Assembly: GCF_033763495.1 (NCBI RefSeq)
Contig: NZ_JANRKL010000167.1
Span: forward strand, 5,146-69,145
Reading direction: 5' to 3'
DNA from: Haliscomenobacter sp033763495
Lineage (GTDB): Bacteria > Bacteroidota > Bacteroidia > Chitinophagales > Saprospiraceae
DNA length: 64,000 nucleotides
In this document: piece after piece, positions 58,334 through 64,000 of the stretch
Position numbering within the stretch: position 1 is the stretch's first letter
How the letters are laid out: every line of letters starts with the position of its first letter
Notes under the pieces: generated by a model
Database searches by the model: none
Told to the model about the DNA's origin: nothing
What the model saw: only the letters and a program-made list of their open reading frames with translations
Position numbers and translations under genes: made by a program

Positions 58334-59590
58334 TTACAGCCCAAAAGCTGCTTTAACTTTATCCACGTGATCCAGTTTCTCCCAGGTGAAGGTTTCCACT
58401 TCGTGTTCTACGAATTGGCCGGCACCATCGCGCAACTGGACTTTTTTAATTTCAGGCGTACGACCCATGTGGCCATAAGCAGCTGTTTCAGAGTAAATTG
58501 GCGTGCGCAGTTTCAAACGCTTTTCGATGGCGTAAGGACGCATGTCAAAAATATCCGCCACTTTTGCGGCAATCGCGCCATCGCTCAATTGTACTTTAGC
58601 AGTACCATTGGTGTTGATGTAGATGTTGGTTGGTTTGGCTACCCCGATGGCGTAAGAAACCTGTACCAGTACCTCATCACAAACCCCGGCAGCAACCAGG
58701 TTTTTGGCGATGTGGCGGGTAGCGTAAGCCGCAGAACGGTCTACTTTAGAGGGGTCTTTGCCAGAGAAGGCACCACCACCGTGGGCACCACGACCACCGT
58801 AAGTATCTACGATGATTTTGCGGCCAGTCAGACCAGTATCCCCGTGAGGACCACCGATTACGAACTTACCGGTTGGGTTGATGTGGTAGGTGATTTGATC
58901 GTTGAACAAGCCATGCAAACGCTCAGGTAGTTGAGCTTTCACCCGAGGAATCAGGATGTGAATGATGTCCTGGCGGATGCGGTTGAGCATGGTAGCGTCA
59001 TCCGCAAAATCATCGTGCTGTGTAGAAACAACGATAGAGTCGATGCGGATGGGCTGATGATCGTCAGAGTATTCAATGGTTACCTGGCTTTTGGCATCTG
59101 GGCGCAGGTAAGGCATCAGGTCAGCATGCGTTTTGCGGATATTGGACAACTCCAGCAAAATGCGGTGGGAGAGGTCCAAAGGCAAAGGCATGTAATTGTC
59201 GGTTTCGTTGGTCGCATAACCGAACATCATACCCTGGTCGCCAGCTCCCTGATCTTCGGGGTTTTCGCGTTCTACCCCTTGGTTGATGTCGGGTGATTGT
59301 TCGTGGATGGCCGAAAGAATTCCACAAGAATTGGCCTCAAACATGTATTCCGACTTGGTGTACCCAATGCGGCGGATTACATCGCGAGCGATCTGCTGTA
59401 CATCTAGGTATACTTTGGATTTGACTTCACCTGCAAGTACGACCTGACCAGTGGTTACCAGCGTTTCGCAAGCAACTTTGGAGCTGGAGTCAAACGCCAG
59501 GAAATGATCAATCAATGCATCGGAAATTTGATCGGCGATCTTGTCCGGATGCCCCTCAGATACAGATTCAGATGTGAATAAATAAGGCAT
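58334..59590 (-). CDS. metK: S-adenosylmethionine synthetase
   Basis: 418 residues. MetK makes S-adenosylmethionine from methionine and ATP in the cytoplasm. Signatures: FTSESVSEGHPDKIADQISDA at the N-terminus, GAGDQGMMFGYA (the ATP-binding GAGDQG signature), GGPHGDTGLTGRKIIVDTYGG, GGGAFSGKDPSKVDRSAAY. Length is slightly above the usual 385-400, with insertions in the central domain (RPDAKSQVTIEYSDDHQPIRIDS). The start has no competing ATG. Its product supports the methyltransferases, such as the one at 29093, but no linkage is implied. Convergent with the DUF5009 gene. Confidence 0.97.
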   Translation of the reverse strand: MPYLFTSESVSEGHPDKIADQISDALIDHFLAFDSSSKVACETLVTTGQVVLAGEVKSKVYLDVQQIARDVIRRIGYTKSEYMFEANSCGILSAIHEQSPDINQGVERENPEDQGAGDQGMMFGYATNETDNYMPLPLDLSHRILLELSNIRKTHADLMPYLRPDAKSQVTIEYSDDHQPIRIDSIVVSTQHDDFADDATMLNRIRQDIIHILIPRVKAQLPERLHGLFNDQITYHINPTGKFVIGGPHGDTGLTGRKIIVDTYGGRGAHGGGAFSGKDPSKVDRSAAYATRHIAKNLVAAGVCDEVLVQVSYAIGVAKPTNIYINTNGTAKVQLSDGAIAAKVADIFDMRPYAIEKRLKLRTPIYSETAAYGHMGRTPEIKKVQLRDGAGQFVEHEVETFTWEKLDHVDKVKAAFGL

Positions 59591-59748
59591 GGTCTAATGA
59601 TTATAGTAGATTATACTGGCGGAAAAAACCCTTCCTGAGTCCCCTTTCCACTAAAACGGTGCAAAAATAGGAATTGTCTGGATAAAAAGAAAATAAGTAC
59701 ATTCGTCATGGCAAATCAAAGATAAGATTCTTACAAAAGACCTTAATT

Positions 59749-60192
59749 ATGCTACATTTTCGCGGAGATGAATACTTTATGCGTGAAGCACTCAGGGAAG
59801 CTCAACTGGCTTTTGATGAAGGCGAAATCCCGGTTGGCGCAGTAATCGCCTGTGAAAACCGCATCATAGCCCGCGGACACAATACCACCGAAAAATTATT
59901 GGATGTAACGGCACACGCTGAAATTTTGTCCATCACCGCTGCTTCCAATTACCTCAATAGCAAATACCTGCCGGATTGTACCTTATACGTTACCCTGGAG
60001 CCCTGTAACATGTGCGCCGGGGCGATTTTTTGGGCTCAAATGGGGCGTCTGGTCTATGGTGCCGGGGATGATAAGCGGGGATTTATGCGGATTGGGAAAG
60101 AATTGCTGCACCCCAAAACGACACTGGAATACGGGGTGTTACACGAGGAGTGCAGTGCGTTGCTGAAGGCGTTTTTTCAGAAGATGAGGTAG
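59749..60192 (+). CDS. tadA: tRNA adenosine(34) deaminase / nucleoside deaminase
   Basis: 147 residues of the cytidine-deaminase fold: zinc-binding HAEI (residues 62-65, His and catalytic Glu) and PCNMCAGA (two Cys), with the preceding AFDEGEIPVGAVI typical of TadA. The C-terminal RIGKELLHPKTTLEYGVLHEECSALLKAFFQKMR matches TadA, which converts A34 to inosine in tRNA-Arg(ACG). A start at the internal ATG (59779) is also possible. Divergent from metK (158-base gap). Confidence 0.93.
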   Translation: MLHFRGDEYFMREALREAQLAFDEGEIPVGAVIACENRIIARGHNTTEKLLDVTAHAEILSITAASNYLNSKYLPDCTLYVTLEPCNMCAGAIFWAQMGRLVYGAGDDKRGFMRIGKELLHPKTTLEYGVLHEECSALLKAFFQKMR

Positions 60193-60214
60193 GGGGAGCA
60201 GGGCTCGACATTTT

Positions 60215-60964
60215 CTATTGCTCTTCAGGCAATTGATCAATCACGTTTTGAACGTCTTCTAGCGAAAGATTTAGAATGCTGGCAATTCTTTGAGCGTCAA
60301 GCCCCATTTGGAAAAGCTCAGGCACGGCATTTTTGAGCAACTCTTCATCCCGCATGGCTTCACCTTTTTCAATACCTTGCTCGATTCCTTTTTCGATACC
60401 CTGTTCGATGCCTTGTTCAATGCCCATGGCAAGCCCTTGTTCAATGCCTTGCCGCTTTAATTCTTCTTGAATAGCTTGTTCAATTCCCATAGGTTGATCT
60501 GCTTTGGTAACGATGATCAAATCTTTTTCAAATTTATCCCTTATTGCTGAATTTTCAAAATCTACATAAAGGGTTATAAAACTGATGATGGCTTTGACTT
60601 GATTTTTAGGCAGATTACGTCTCAACAAACGCCTGATCATGTCCAGTTTTAACTGAGCCAAGGCCTGCTCATCTTTAGGTTTGTTAATGTATTGCCAGGC
60701 TGCTTCCGTCACTGCGGCAAAGGGATTGGGGTCATTGGCCAGTTCTTCGGGTGAATGATCCAGTAGCACATAACTGTTAAATGTATAAACGACCTCGGAG
60801 CCCCAAAAACTCTCTCTAAATTCTACAAAGTGGAAATTCCGATTTCGATCGGTATAAATAGCCAGCCCAGTGACCAAACGCTGAAATTTGTCACGAATGC
60901 GATAGATGCACTCGTACATGCGTTGCGCAAAGTAGGGATCTCGATAAATAGTAAATTTTTTCAT
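60215..60964 (-). CDS. Rpn-like protein lacking the N-terminal nuclease core
   Basis: 249 residues. The C-terminal half is typical of Rpn/PD-(D/E)XK-associated proteins: repeated GIEQG/GIEKG units (about residues 170-208), then a predicted HTH-like MGLDAQRIASILNLSLEDVQNVI. The first 100 residues (RMYECIYRIRDKFQRLVTGLAIYTDRN, SEVVYTFNSYVLLDH) correspond to the middle region of larger Rpn proteins; the preceding D...ExK nuclease segment is not present and no open frame upstream restores it convincingly. It is probably a truncated or catalytically inactive member. A second, intact Rpn protein is at 39072. Confidence 0.72.
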   Translation of the reverse strand: MKKFTIYRDPYFAQRMYECIYRIRDKFQRLVTGLAIYTDRNRNFHFVEFRESFWGSEVVYTFNSYVLLDHSPEELANDPNPFAAVTEAAWQYINKPKDEQALAQLKLDMIRRLLRRNLPKNQVKAIISFITLYVDFENSAIRDKFEKDLIIVTKADQPMGIEQAIQEELKRQGIEQGLAMGIEQGIEQGIEKGIEQGIEKGEAMRDEELLKNAVPELFQMGLDAQRIASILNLSLEDVQNVIDQLPEEQ

Positions 60965-61104
60965 GAGAATTCTTTGGCAAGGGGAGGAAAGTGAGAATGT
61001 TCTTCCCCTTTTTAATCGTTCCCTAAGAGCGTTTGCAAAATCCGAAAGTGATTATGATTCATATATGAGGGGCGCTCCAATGAGTGAGCGCCCTTCTTTT
61101 TATT
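60965..61104 (+). ncRNA. Possible small RNA with two terminator-like hairpins
   Basis: The plus strand shows GGGGAGGAA - 10 bases - TTCTTCCCC followed by TTTTT (60981-61013), and about 55 bases later a strong GGGCGCTC - loop - GAGCGCCC with a T-rich tail (61070-61104). No protein gene on this strand lies just upstream (the Rpn-like gene is on the minus strand), so these hairpins may delimit a small transcript or belong to an antisense or 5' leader structure. No known RNA family is recognised. The region 60965-61347 has only one weak ORF on this strand. Confidence 0.35.
61070..61104 (+). terminator. Rho-independent terminator-like hairpin
   Basis: GGGCGCTC at 61070-61077 and GAGCGCCC at 61086-61093 are perfectly complementary with an 8-base loop, followed by TTCTTTTTATTT. 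It has no obvious upstream protein gene on the plus strand. Confidence 0.7.
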
Positions 61105-61182
61105 TGACATTAGTTGTTAAGCCCCAATCAGCCCTCCTTTTTCCAATTGCCTCTTCATTCACCACTATTAATCTCAGTCATT

Positions 61183-61290
61183 ATGGAAGAATGGATCAAA
61201 TCAGTAGTAATTCTGGTTTTTTGCTGGTGCTTTAGTGATATCCAGTTCTATGTGCGTACACAGTTGTTAGGAAGGGGAAAAAGCAAATAA
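61183..61290 (+). CDS. Possible 35-residue membrane peptide
   Basis: ATG at 61183, stop at 61288. Translation begins MEEWIKSVVILVFCWCFSDI and contains one strongly hydrophobic stretch (residues 7-20), then a charged tail ending LGRGKSK. It is too short for usual ORF calling. Sequence composition is AT-rich and no homologue comes to mind; it could be a random open frame. It lies downstream of the terminator-like hairpin at 61070. Confidence 0.25.
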   Translation: MEEWIKSVVILVFCWCFSDIQFYVRTQLLGRGKSK

Positions 61291-61347
61291 TTTCGCATCC
61301 GCAAGGTTGAGAAAGTGATTATGGGGCGATAAAAAAATAAGTGCTCA

Positions 61348-61971
61348 TTACTTTATTTCACAAGTCAAAAACTGCTTATTCTCAGCTTTCAACTCGATAA
61401 ACCCTTCCAAAGTATCCCCAACTTTCACTGGCCCAACGCCAGCAGGAGTGCCCGTATAAATAATGTCCCCCATCTGCAATTTGAAGAATTTGGACACATA
61501 CACGATGATGTCTTCAAAGGAAAAAATTACATCCGCGGTGTCGCCCTTTTGAGCAGTTTCCCCATTTTTCTTCAATTCGAAATGAATGGATTTGGGGTCG
61601 GCGATTTGATCCATTGGAACAAAATCGCTCAACACGGCGGAGCCATCAAAGCCCTTAGCAATCTCCCAGGGTAAACCTTTGGCCTTACATTTGGACTGGA
61701 TGTCCCGGGCGGTGAAGTCGATGCCGAAGGCAATTTCATTGTAGTACTCGTGGGCAAATTCTGGCTGCACATGGCGGCCATTTTTGCATACTTTCAGTAC
61801 AATTTCCCCTTCGTAATGCAAGTCTTGGGTGAACTCGGGATAATAAAAAGGTTTGTCTCCCACCAACAGTGCTGAGGGAGGCTTCATGAAGACCACTGGA
61901 TCTTCAGGTACTGCGTTGTTGAGTTCTTTGGCGTGTTCGGCATAGTTGCGTCCGATGCAGATGATTTTCAT
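61348..61971 (-). CDS. Fumarylacetoacetate hydrolase (FAH) family protein
   Basis: 207 residues of the FAH superfamily (acylpyruvase/2-hydroxyhepta-2,4-diene-1,7-dioate isomerase-like). Metal-binding and catalytic segments: CIGRNYAEHAKEL, PVVFMKPPSALL, LHYEGEIVLKV (the E-x-E metal ligands) and the IVYVSKFFKLQMGDIIYTGTPAGVGPVKVGD C-terminus. The family acts on beta-diketones and oxaloacetate enol or acylpyruvates; the substrate is not certain. It starts 5 bases after the trpS stop on the same strand, so it is probably co-transcribed with trpS. Its own 3' side contains a 19-base sequence (61323-61341) identical to one in the 32.1 kb inverted repeat. Confidence 0.9.
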   Translation of the reverse strand: MKIICIGRNYAEHAKELNNAVPEDPVVFMKPPSALLVGDKPFYYPEFTQDLHYEGEIVLKVCKNGRHVQPEFAHEYYNEIAFGIDFTARDIQSKCKAKGLPWEIAKGFDGSAVLSDFVPMDQIADPKSIHFELKKNGETAQKGDTADVIFSFEDIIVYVSKFFKLQMGDIIYTGTPAGVGPVKVGDTLEGFIELKAENKQFLTCEIK

Positions 61972-61976
61972 ATGCT

Positions 61977-62987
61977 TTAATATTTGACGTTCATCAAACC
62001 TGATAGTTCTTTCACCTCTCGCAAGGTTTGTTGAGCCCGACGACGGATTTGCTCGGAAGAGGACTTGATTTCTTCCTTTACTTCCTTTTTGCGGGTATTG
62101 AGTTCGGCGCGTTTGTTGCGGACGGCTTCGGAAACTTCTACCAATGCTTCGGCAACGGCTTCTTTGAGTGGAGCGTACTTTAAAACACCTGCATCATAGT
62201 CCGCTTTGAGCGTCTGGAAGGCCTCCATCTTGCCACAGGCTTTGAGCAACTCAAACAGGTTTTTTACTCCAGGACTCATTTCTCCCCCGGTGTTCTCACC
62301 CGTATCGGTTACCGCTGAGCGCACCTGCTTGCGGATTTTATCACTGTCAGCAAACAAGCTGATGTAGTGCTTTTCACCGGCACTTTTGCTCATTTTTCGG
62401 TTGGGATCGGCAGTAGAAGTGATTTTGGTAAACTCAGTGAACAAGGGCTCCGGCATGATCAGGTACTCTTTACCCACCTGGTTGTTGAAGCGTTGGACGA
62501 TGTTGCGGGCCAATTCCAGGTGTTGTTCCTGGTCTTTGCCCACCGGAACATAGTCGGCGCGGTAAATACAAATGTCCGCAGCTTGAAGCACGGGATAGTC
62601 CAACAAACCAGCAGAAATGAAGCCGTCTTCACCTTCGGAAGATGTTGCACTTTTATCCTTGAACTGGGTCATGCGCGACAATTGCCCGTAGGAGGCAAAA
62701 CAGTTGAATATCCAGCACAACTCGGTGTGTTCAGGAACCAGCGACTGAATGAACAAATTATTGGGCGCAATGCCTACTGCCATGAGGTTGAAGATCAGTT
62801 CCCAGGTGTTTTCCCGCAATTTGATGGGGTTGTAGGGCATGGTCATGGCGTGGTAGTCCACTACGCCATACACGCATTCATAGGTTTCCTGGAGATCAAC
62901 CCAGTTTTTTACGGCCCCAAAATAGTTGCCAAAATGCATGTCACCCGTAGGCTGGATGCAGGAGAGTACACGTTTTTTATCACTCAT
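61977..62987 (-). CDS. trpS: Tryptophanyl-tRNA synthetase
   Basis: 336 residues. Class I aminoacyl-tRNA synthetase that charges tRNA-Trp. The HIGH-like motif is PTGDMHFGNYFGAV (residues 13-26) and the KMSKS motif is RKMSKSAGEKH near residue 200; GKDQEQHLELAR and EPLFTEFTKI are typical TrpS segments. A charged C-terminal region (NTRKKEVKEEIKSSSEQIRRRAQQTLREVKEL) completes it. Length is normal. It is followed by the FAH-family gene 5 bases downstream. Confidence 0.97.
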   Translation of the reverse strand: MSDKKRVLSCIQPTGDMHFGNYFGAVKNWVDLQETYECVYGVVDYHAMTMPYNPIKLRENTWELIFNLMAVGIAPNNLFIQSLVPEHTELCWIFNCFASYGQLSRMTQFKDKSATSSEGEDGFISAGLLDYPVLQAADICIYRADYVPVGKDQEQHLELARNIVQRFNNQVGKEYLIMPEPLFTEFTKITSTADPNRKMSKSAGEKHYISLFADSDKIRKQVRSAVTDTGENTGGEMSPGVKNLFELLKACGKMEAFQTLKADYDAGVLKYAPLKEAVAEALVEVSEAVRNKRAELNTRKKEVKEEIKSSSEQIRRRAQQTLREVKELSGLMNVKY

Positions 62988-63043
62988 GATGCAGAAGTAT
63001 AAAGCTTAGGCACAGAAACAAAATCAAGTTACATTTCAGTTCC

Positions 63044-63427
63044 CTAGTCGAATGCAGCAATAACGGAAATTTCTACATTGCCCCCTCTGGGTAGTGCGCT
63101 TACTTGCACCAACTCCCGGGCTGGGGCAGTAGCTTCATCAAAATAGGTGGCATACACTGCATTGATGCGGGCAAAATTGTTGATGTCTGTGACAAAAACC
63201 GAAGCTTTAACGATGTCTTTGAACGAAAGGCCTGCCTCGTCCAGAATGGCCTTGATGTTCAGCATTACCCGAGTGGTTTCTGCCTCAATGTTATCGGTGA
63301 TGAGGACACCAGTAGCTGGATCCAGGGCGATTTGGCCTGAGGCATACAGGGTGTCATTGTGGATGATGGCCTGGCTGTAAGGGCCAACTGGATCGGGAGC
63401 CTTGTCTGTTTTGATGATTTTTTTCAT
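63044..63427 (-). CDS. RidA-family reactive-intermediate deaminase
   Basis: 127 residues from the ATG at 63427 (MKKIIKTDKAPDPVGPYSQAI); the frame is open to 63544, but the added residues are encoded by the palindromic repeat cluster at 63455-63632. RidA/YjgF/Rid family: GPYSQAIIHNDTLYASGQI, LNIKAILDEAGLSFKDIVKASVFV, and the C-terminal arginine segment APARELVQVSALPRGGNVEISVIAAF. The enzyme hydrolyses reactive 2-aminoacrylate and related imines, protecting PLP enzymes. Located 57 bases downstream from the trpS start and on the same strand; not necessarily in the same transcript. Confidence 0.93.
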   Translation of the reverse strand: MKKIIKTDKAPDPVGPYSQAIIHNDTLYASGQIALDPATGVLITDNIEAETTRVMLNIKAILDEAGLSFKDIVKASVFVTDINNFARINAVYATYFDEATAPARELVQVSALPRGGNVEISVIAAFD

Positions 63428-63454
63428 GTCGTTTATCGTTGGTGCCCCGAATGT

Positions 63455-63632
63455 CCCACGAATAAATTCGTGGGTTAGGCGGTATATGGCCTCCCACGGA
63501 TGAATCCGTGGGGTGGCGGGGATTGCGTGCGCTGTCGTACGCAACCCATGGCTTCAGCCGTGGGAGCGCACATGTGAAACAGCCCATGGATTTATCCGTG
63601 GGGATCCCGTGCGCCGTAGATTTATCCGTGGG
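63455..63632. repeat. Cluster of five REP-like 20-base palindromes
   Basis: Perfect or near-perfect hairpins CCCACGAATAAATTCGTGGG (63455-63474), CCCACGGATGAATCCGTGGG (63493-63512), CCCATGGCTTCAGCCGTGGG (63545-63564), CCCATGGATTTATCCGTGGG (63583-63602), and a half-copy GATTTATCCGTGGG ending at 63632. The outer CCCA...TGGG and the variable but self-complementary centre mark a REP-type family. Such repeats are usually scattered by a RAYT transposase; none is in the window. The block fills the gap between ridA and rpmF. Confidence 0.85.
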
Positions 63633-63715
63633 ATACAAGAAAAGCCCCACATCAAATCAACTGATGGGAGCTATTTTCTTATGGTCTCCATGGACGCGTC
63701 AGGTTATGGAGCTAC

Positions 63716-63928
63716 TTATTGTTGCTCTTCTTCCTGTTCTTGTTCTTTTGACTGGATAAACATCTTGCCGCGGTAGAACATGTTACCTTCCGCGTCGAAA
63801 TAAGCGCGGTGCATCAGGTGTTTCTCACCAGTGGTTTTACAAGTAGCTACGGTTGGCGCAACCGTTTTAAAGTGCGTTCTACGCTTATGCTTTCTCTGCT
63901 TCGATCCTCTACTCTTGGGATGTGCCAT
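63716..63928 (-). CDS. rpmF: 50S ribosomal protein L32
   Basis: 70 residues. MAHPKSRGSKQRKHKRRTHF is the L32 N-terminus, followed by VAPTVATCKTTGEKHLMHRAYFDAEG and FYRGKMFI. Only one cysteine remains, so the four-cysteine zinc site of many bacterial L32 proteins is absent; the same holds in Bacteroidota L32 generally. A C-terminal glutamate/glutamine-rich tail extends beyond the usual end. It follows the DUF177 gene by 22 bases, as in most bacteria. Confidence 0.93.
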   Translation of the reverse strand: MAHPKSRGSKQRKHKRRTHFKTVAPTVATCKTTGEKHLMHRAYFDAEGNMFYRGKMFIQSKEQEQEEEQQ

Positions 63929-63949
63929 CGTTCCAAAATTTATCGGGAA

Positions 63950-64000
63950 TCAATCCCGTTCGTTAGTGTTATTAATATTCAAATCTTTGAGGGCGCTCCA
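63950..64000 (-). CDS. End of DUF177 (YceD-family) gene, cut by the window edge
   Basis: The last 16 codons and TGA stop are visible: WSALKDLNINNTNERD. The W-x-x-L-K-x-L pattern and the position just upstream of rpmF match the C-terminus of DUF177/YceD proteins (DPRWxxLKKL), which are involved in 23S rRNA accumulation. The rest lies outside the window. Confidence 0.65.
   Translation of the reverse strand, partial: WSALKDLNINNTNERD

Noticed and set aside
60963..61235. A 90-codon plus-strand frame
   Set aside because: It runs across two terminator-like hairpins and has no protein-like pattern.
63508..63776. Overlapping short frames over the REP cluster and the end of rpmF
   Set aside because: They are produced by translation through palindromic repeats and antisense to rpmF.
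63716..63928. Loss of zinc cysteines in L32 considered as an anomaly
   Set aside because: Cysteine-poor L32 is usual in Bacteroidota, so it is not special to this genome.

Overview
The window is chromosomal DNA from a member of the Bacteroidota, most likely the Saprospiria (a Haliscomenobacter- or Lewinella-like bacterium). This placement is an inference. It rests on type IX secretion sorting domains (two secreted giants), a choice-of-anchor L / gliding-motility C-terminal protein, a SusC/SusD/SusE set, orphan DUF4249 and CarbopepD-TonB receptors, TPR-type NarL-family histidine kinases, the Bacteroidota form of ribosomal protein L32 lacking zinc cysteines, and weak Shine-Dalgarno signals throughout. 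Coding density is high. No tRNA, rRNA, CRISPR array, intact insertion sequence or prophage was recognised.

Layout. 1-6.1 kb: a truncated serine hydrolase, an Sfp-type phosphopantetheinyl transferase and a single-module NRPS with an N-terminal formyltransferase, all on the minus strand. 6.2-15 kb: two divergent secreted proteins, a 1911-residue protein built from about 16 tandem repeats and an anchor-L/SprB-type protein. 15-21 kb: SGNH lipoprotein, DUF4249 lipoprotein, a membrane-tethered LuxR regulator pair, a SWIM-domain protein, a decayed xisH with intact xisI, and DUF416. 20.8-28.5 kb: a pectin/oligogalacturonate locus (LacI regulator with a perfect upstream palindrome, KduD, KduI, PL10 pectate lyase, a CE12-GH28 fusion, an esterase). 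28.7-36.2 kb: RNA methyltransferase, acyl-CoA carboxylase beta subunit, two-component pair, dihaem cytochrome c. 36.3-40.3 kb: a NACHT-type membrane NTPase and an Rpn-family nuclease bracketed by a direct duplication of the glycerate-kinase 3' end. 40.3-50.9 kb: glycerate kinase, MarR, TonB receptor and a SusC-SusD-SusE operon. 51-57 kb: dioxygenase, orphan excisionase-like HTH, and an AraC/MBL/paired ABM-like lipoprotein/SnoaL cluster. 57-64 kb: DUF5009 membrane protein and housekeeping genes (metK, tadA, FAH-family, trpS, ridA, rpmF, the end of a DUF177 gene).

Genes work together most clearly in three places. The pectin locus encodes extracellular cutting and de-acetylation followed by cytoplasmic KduI/KduD conversion of unsaturated uronate to 2-keto-3-deoxygluconate. 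The NRPS and its overlapping PPTase form a minimal natural-product unit. The SusCDE operon is a glycan importer with no enzyme beside it.

The most unusual non-coding signal is a set of about a dozen long intergenic palindromes. Several share a conserved core (CCGCAGCGACTTAGAC and its complement, or a GC-rich TCTTCGCGC..GCGCAAGAG hairpin). Their flanking arms differ from copy to copy yet mostly stay self-complementary within a copy. I could not assign them to a described element.
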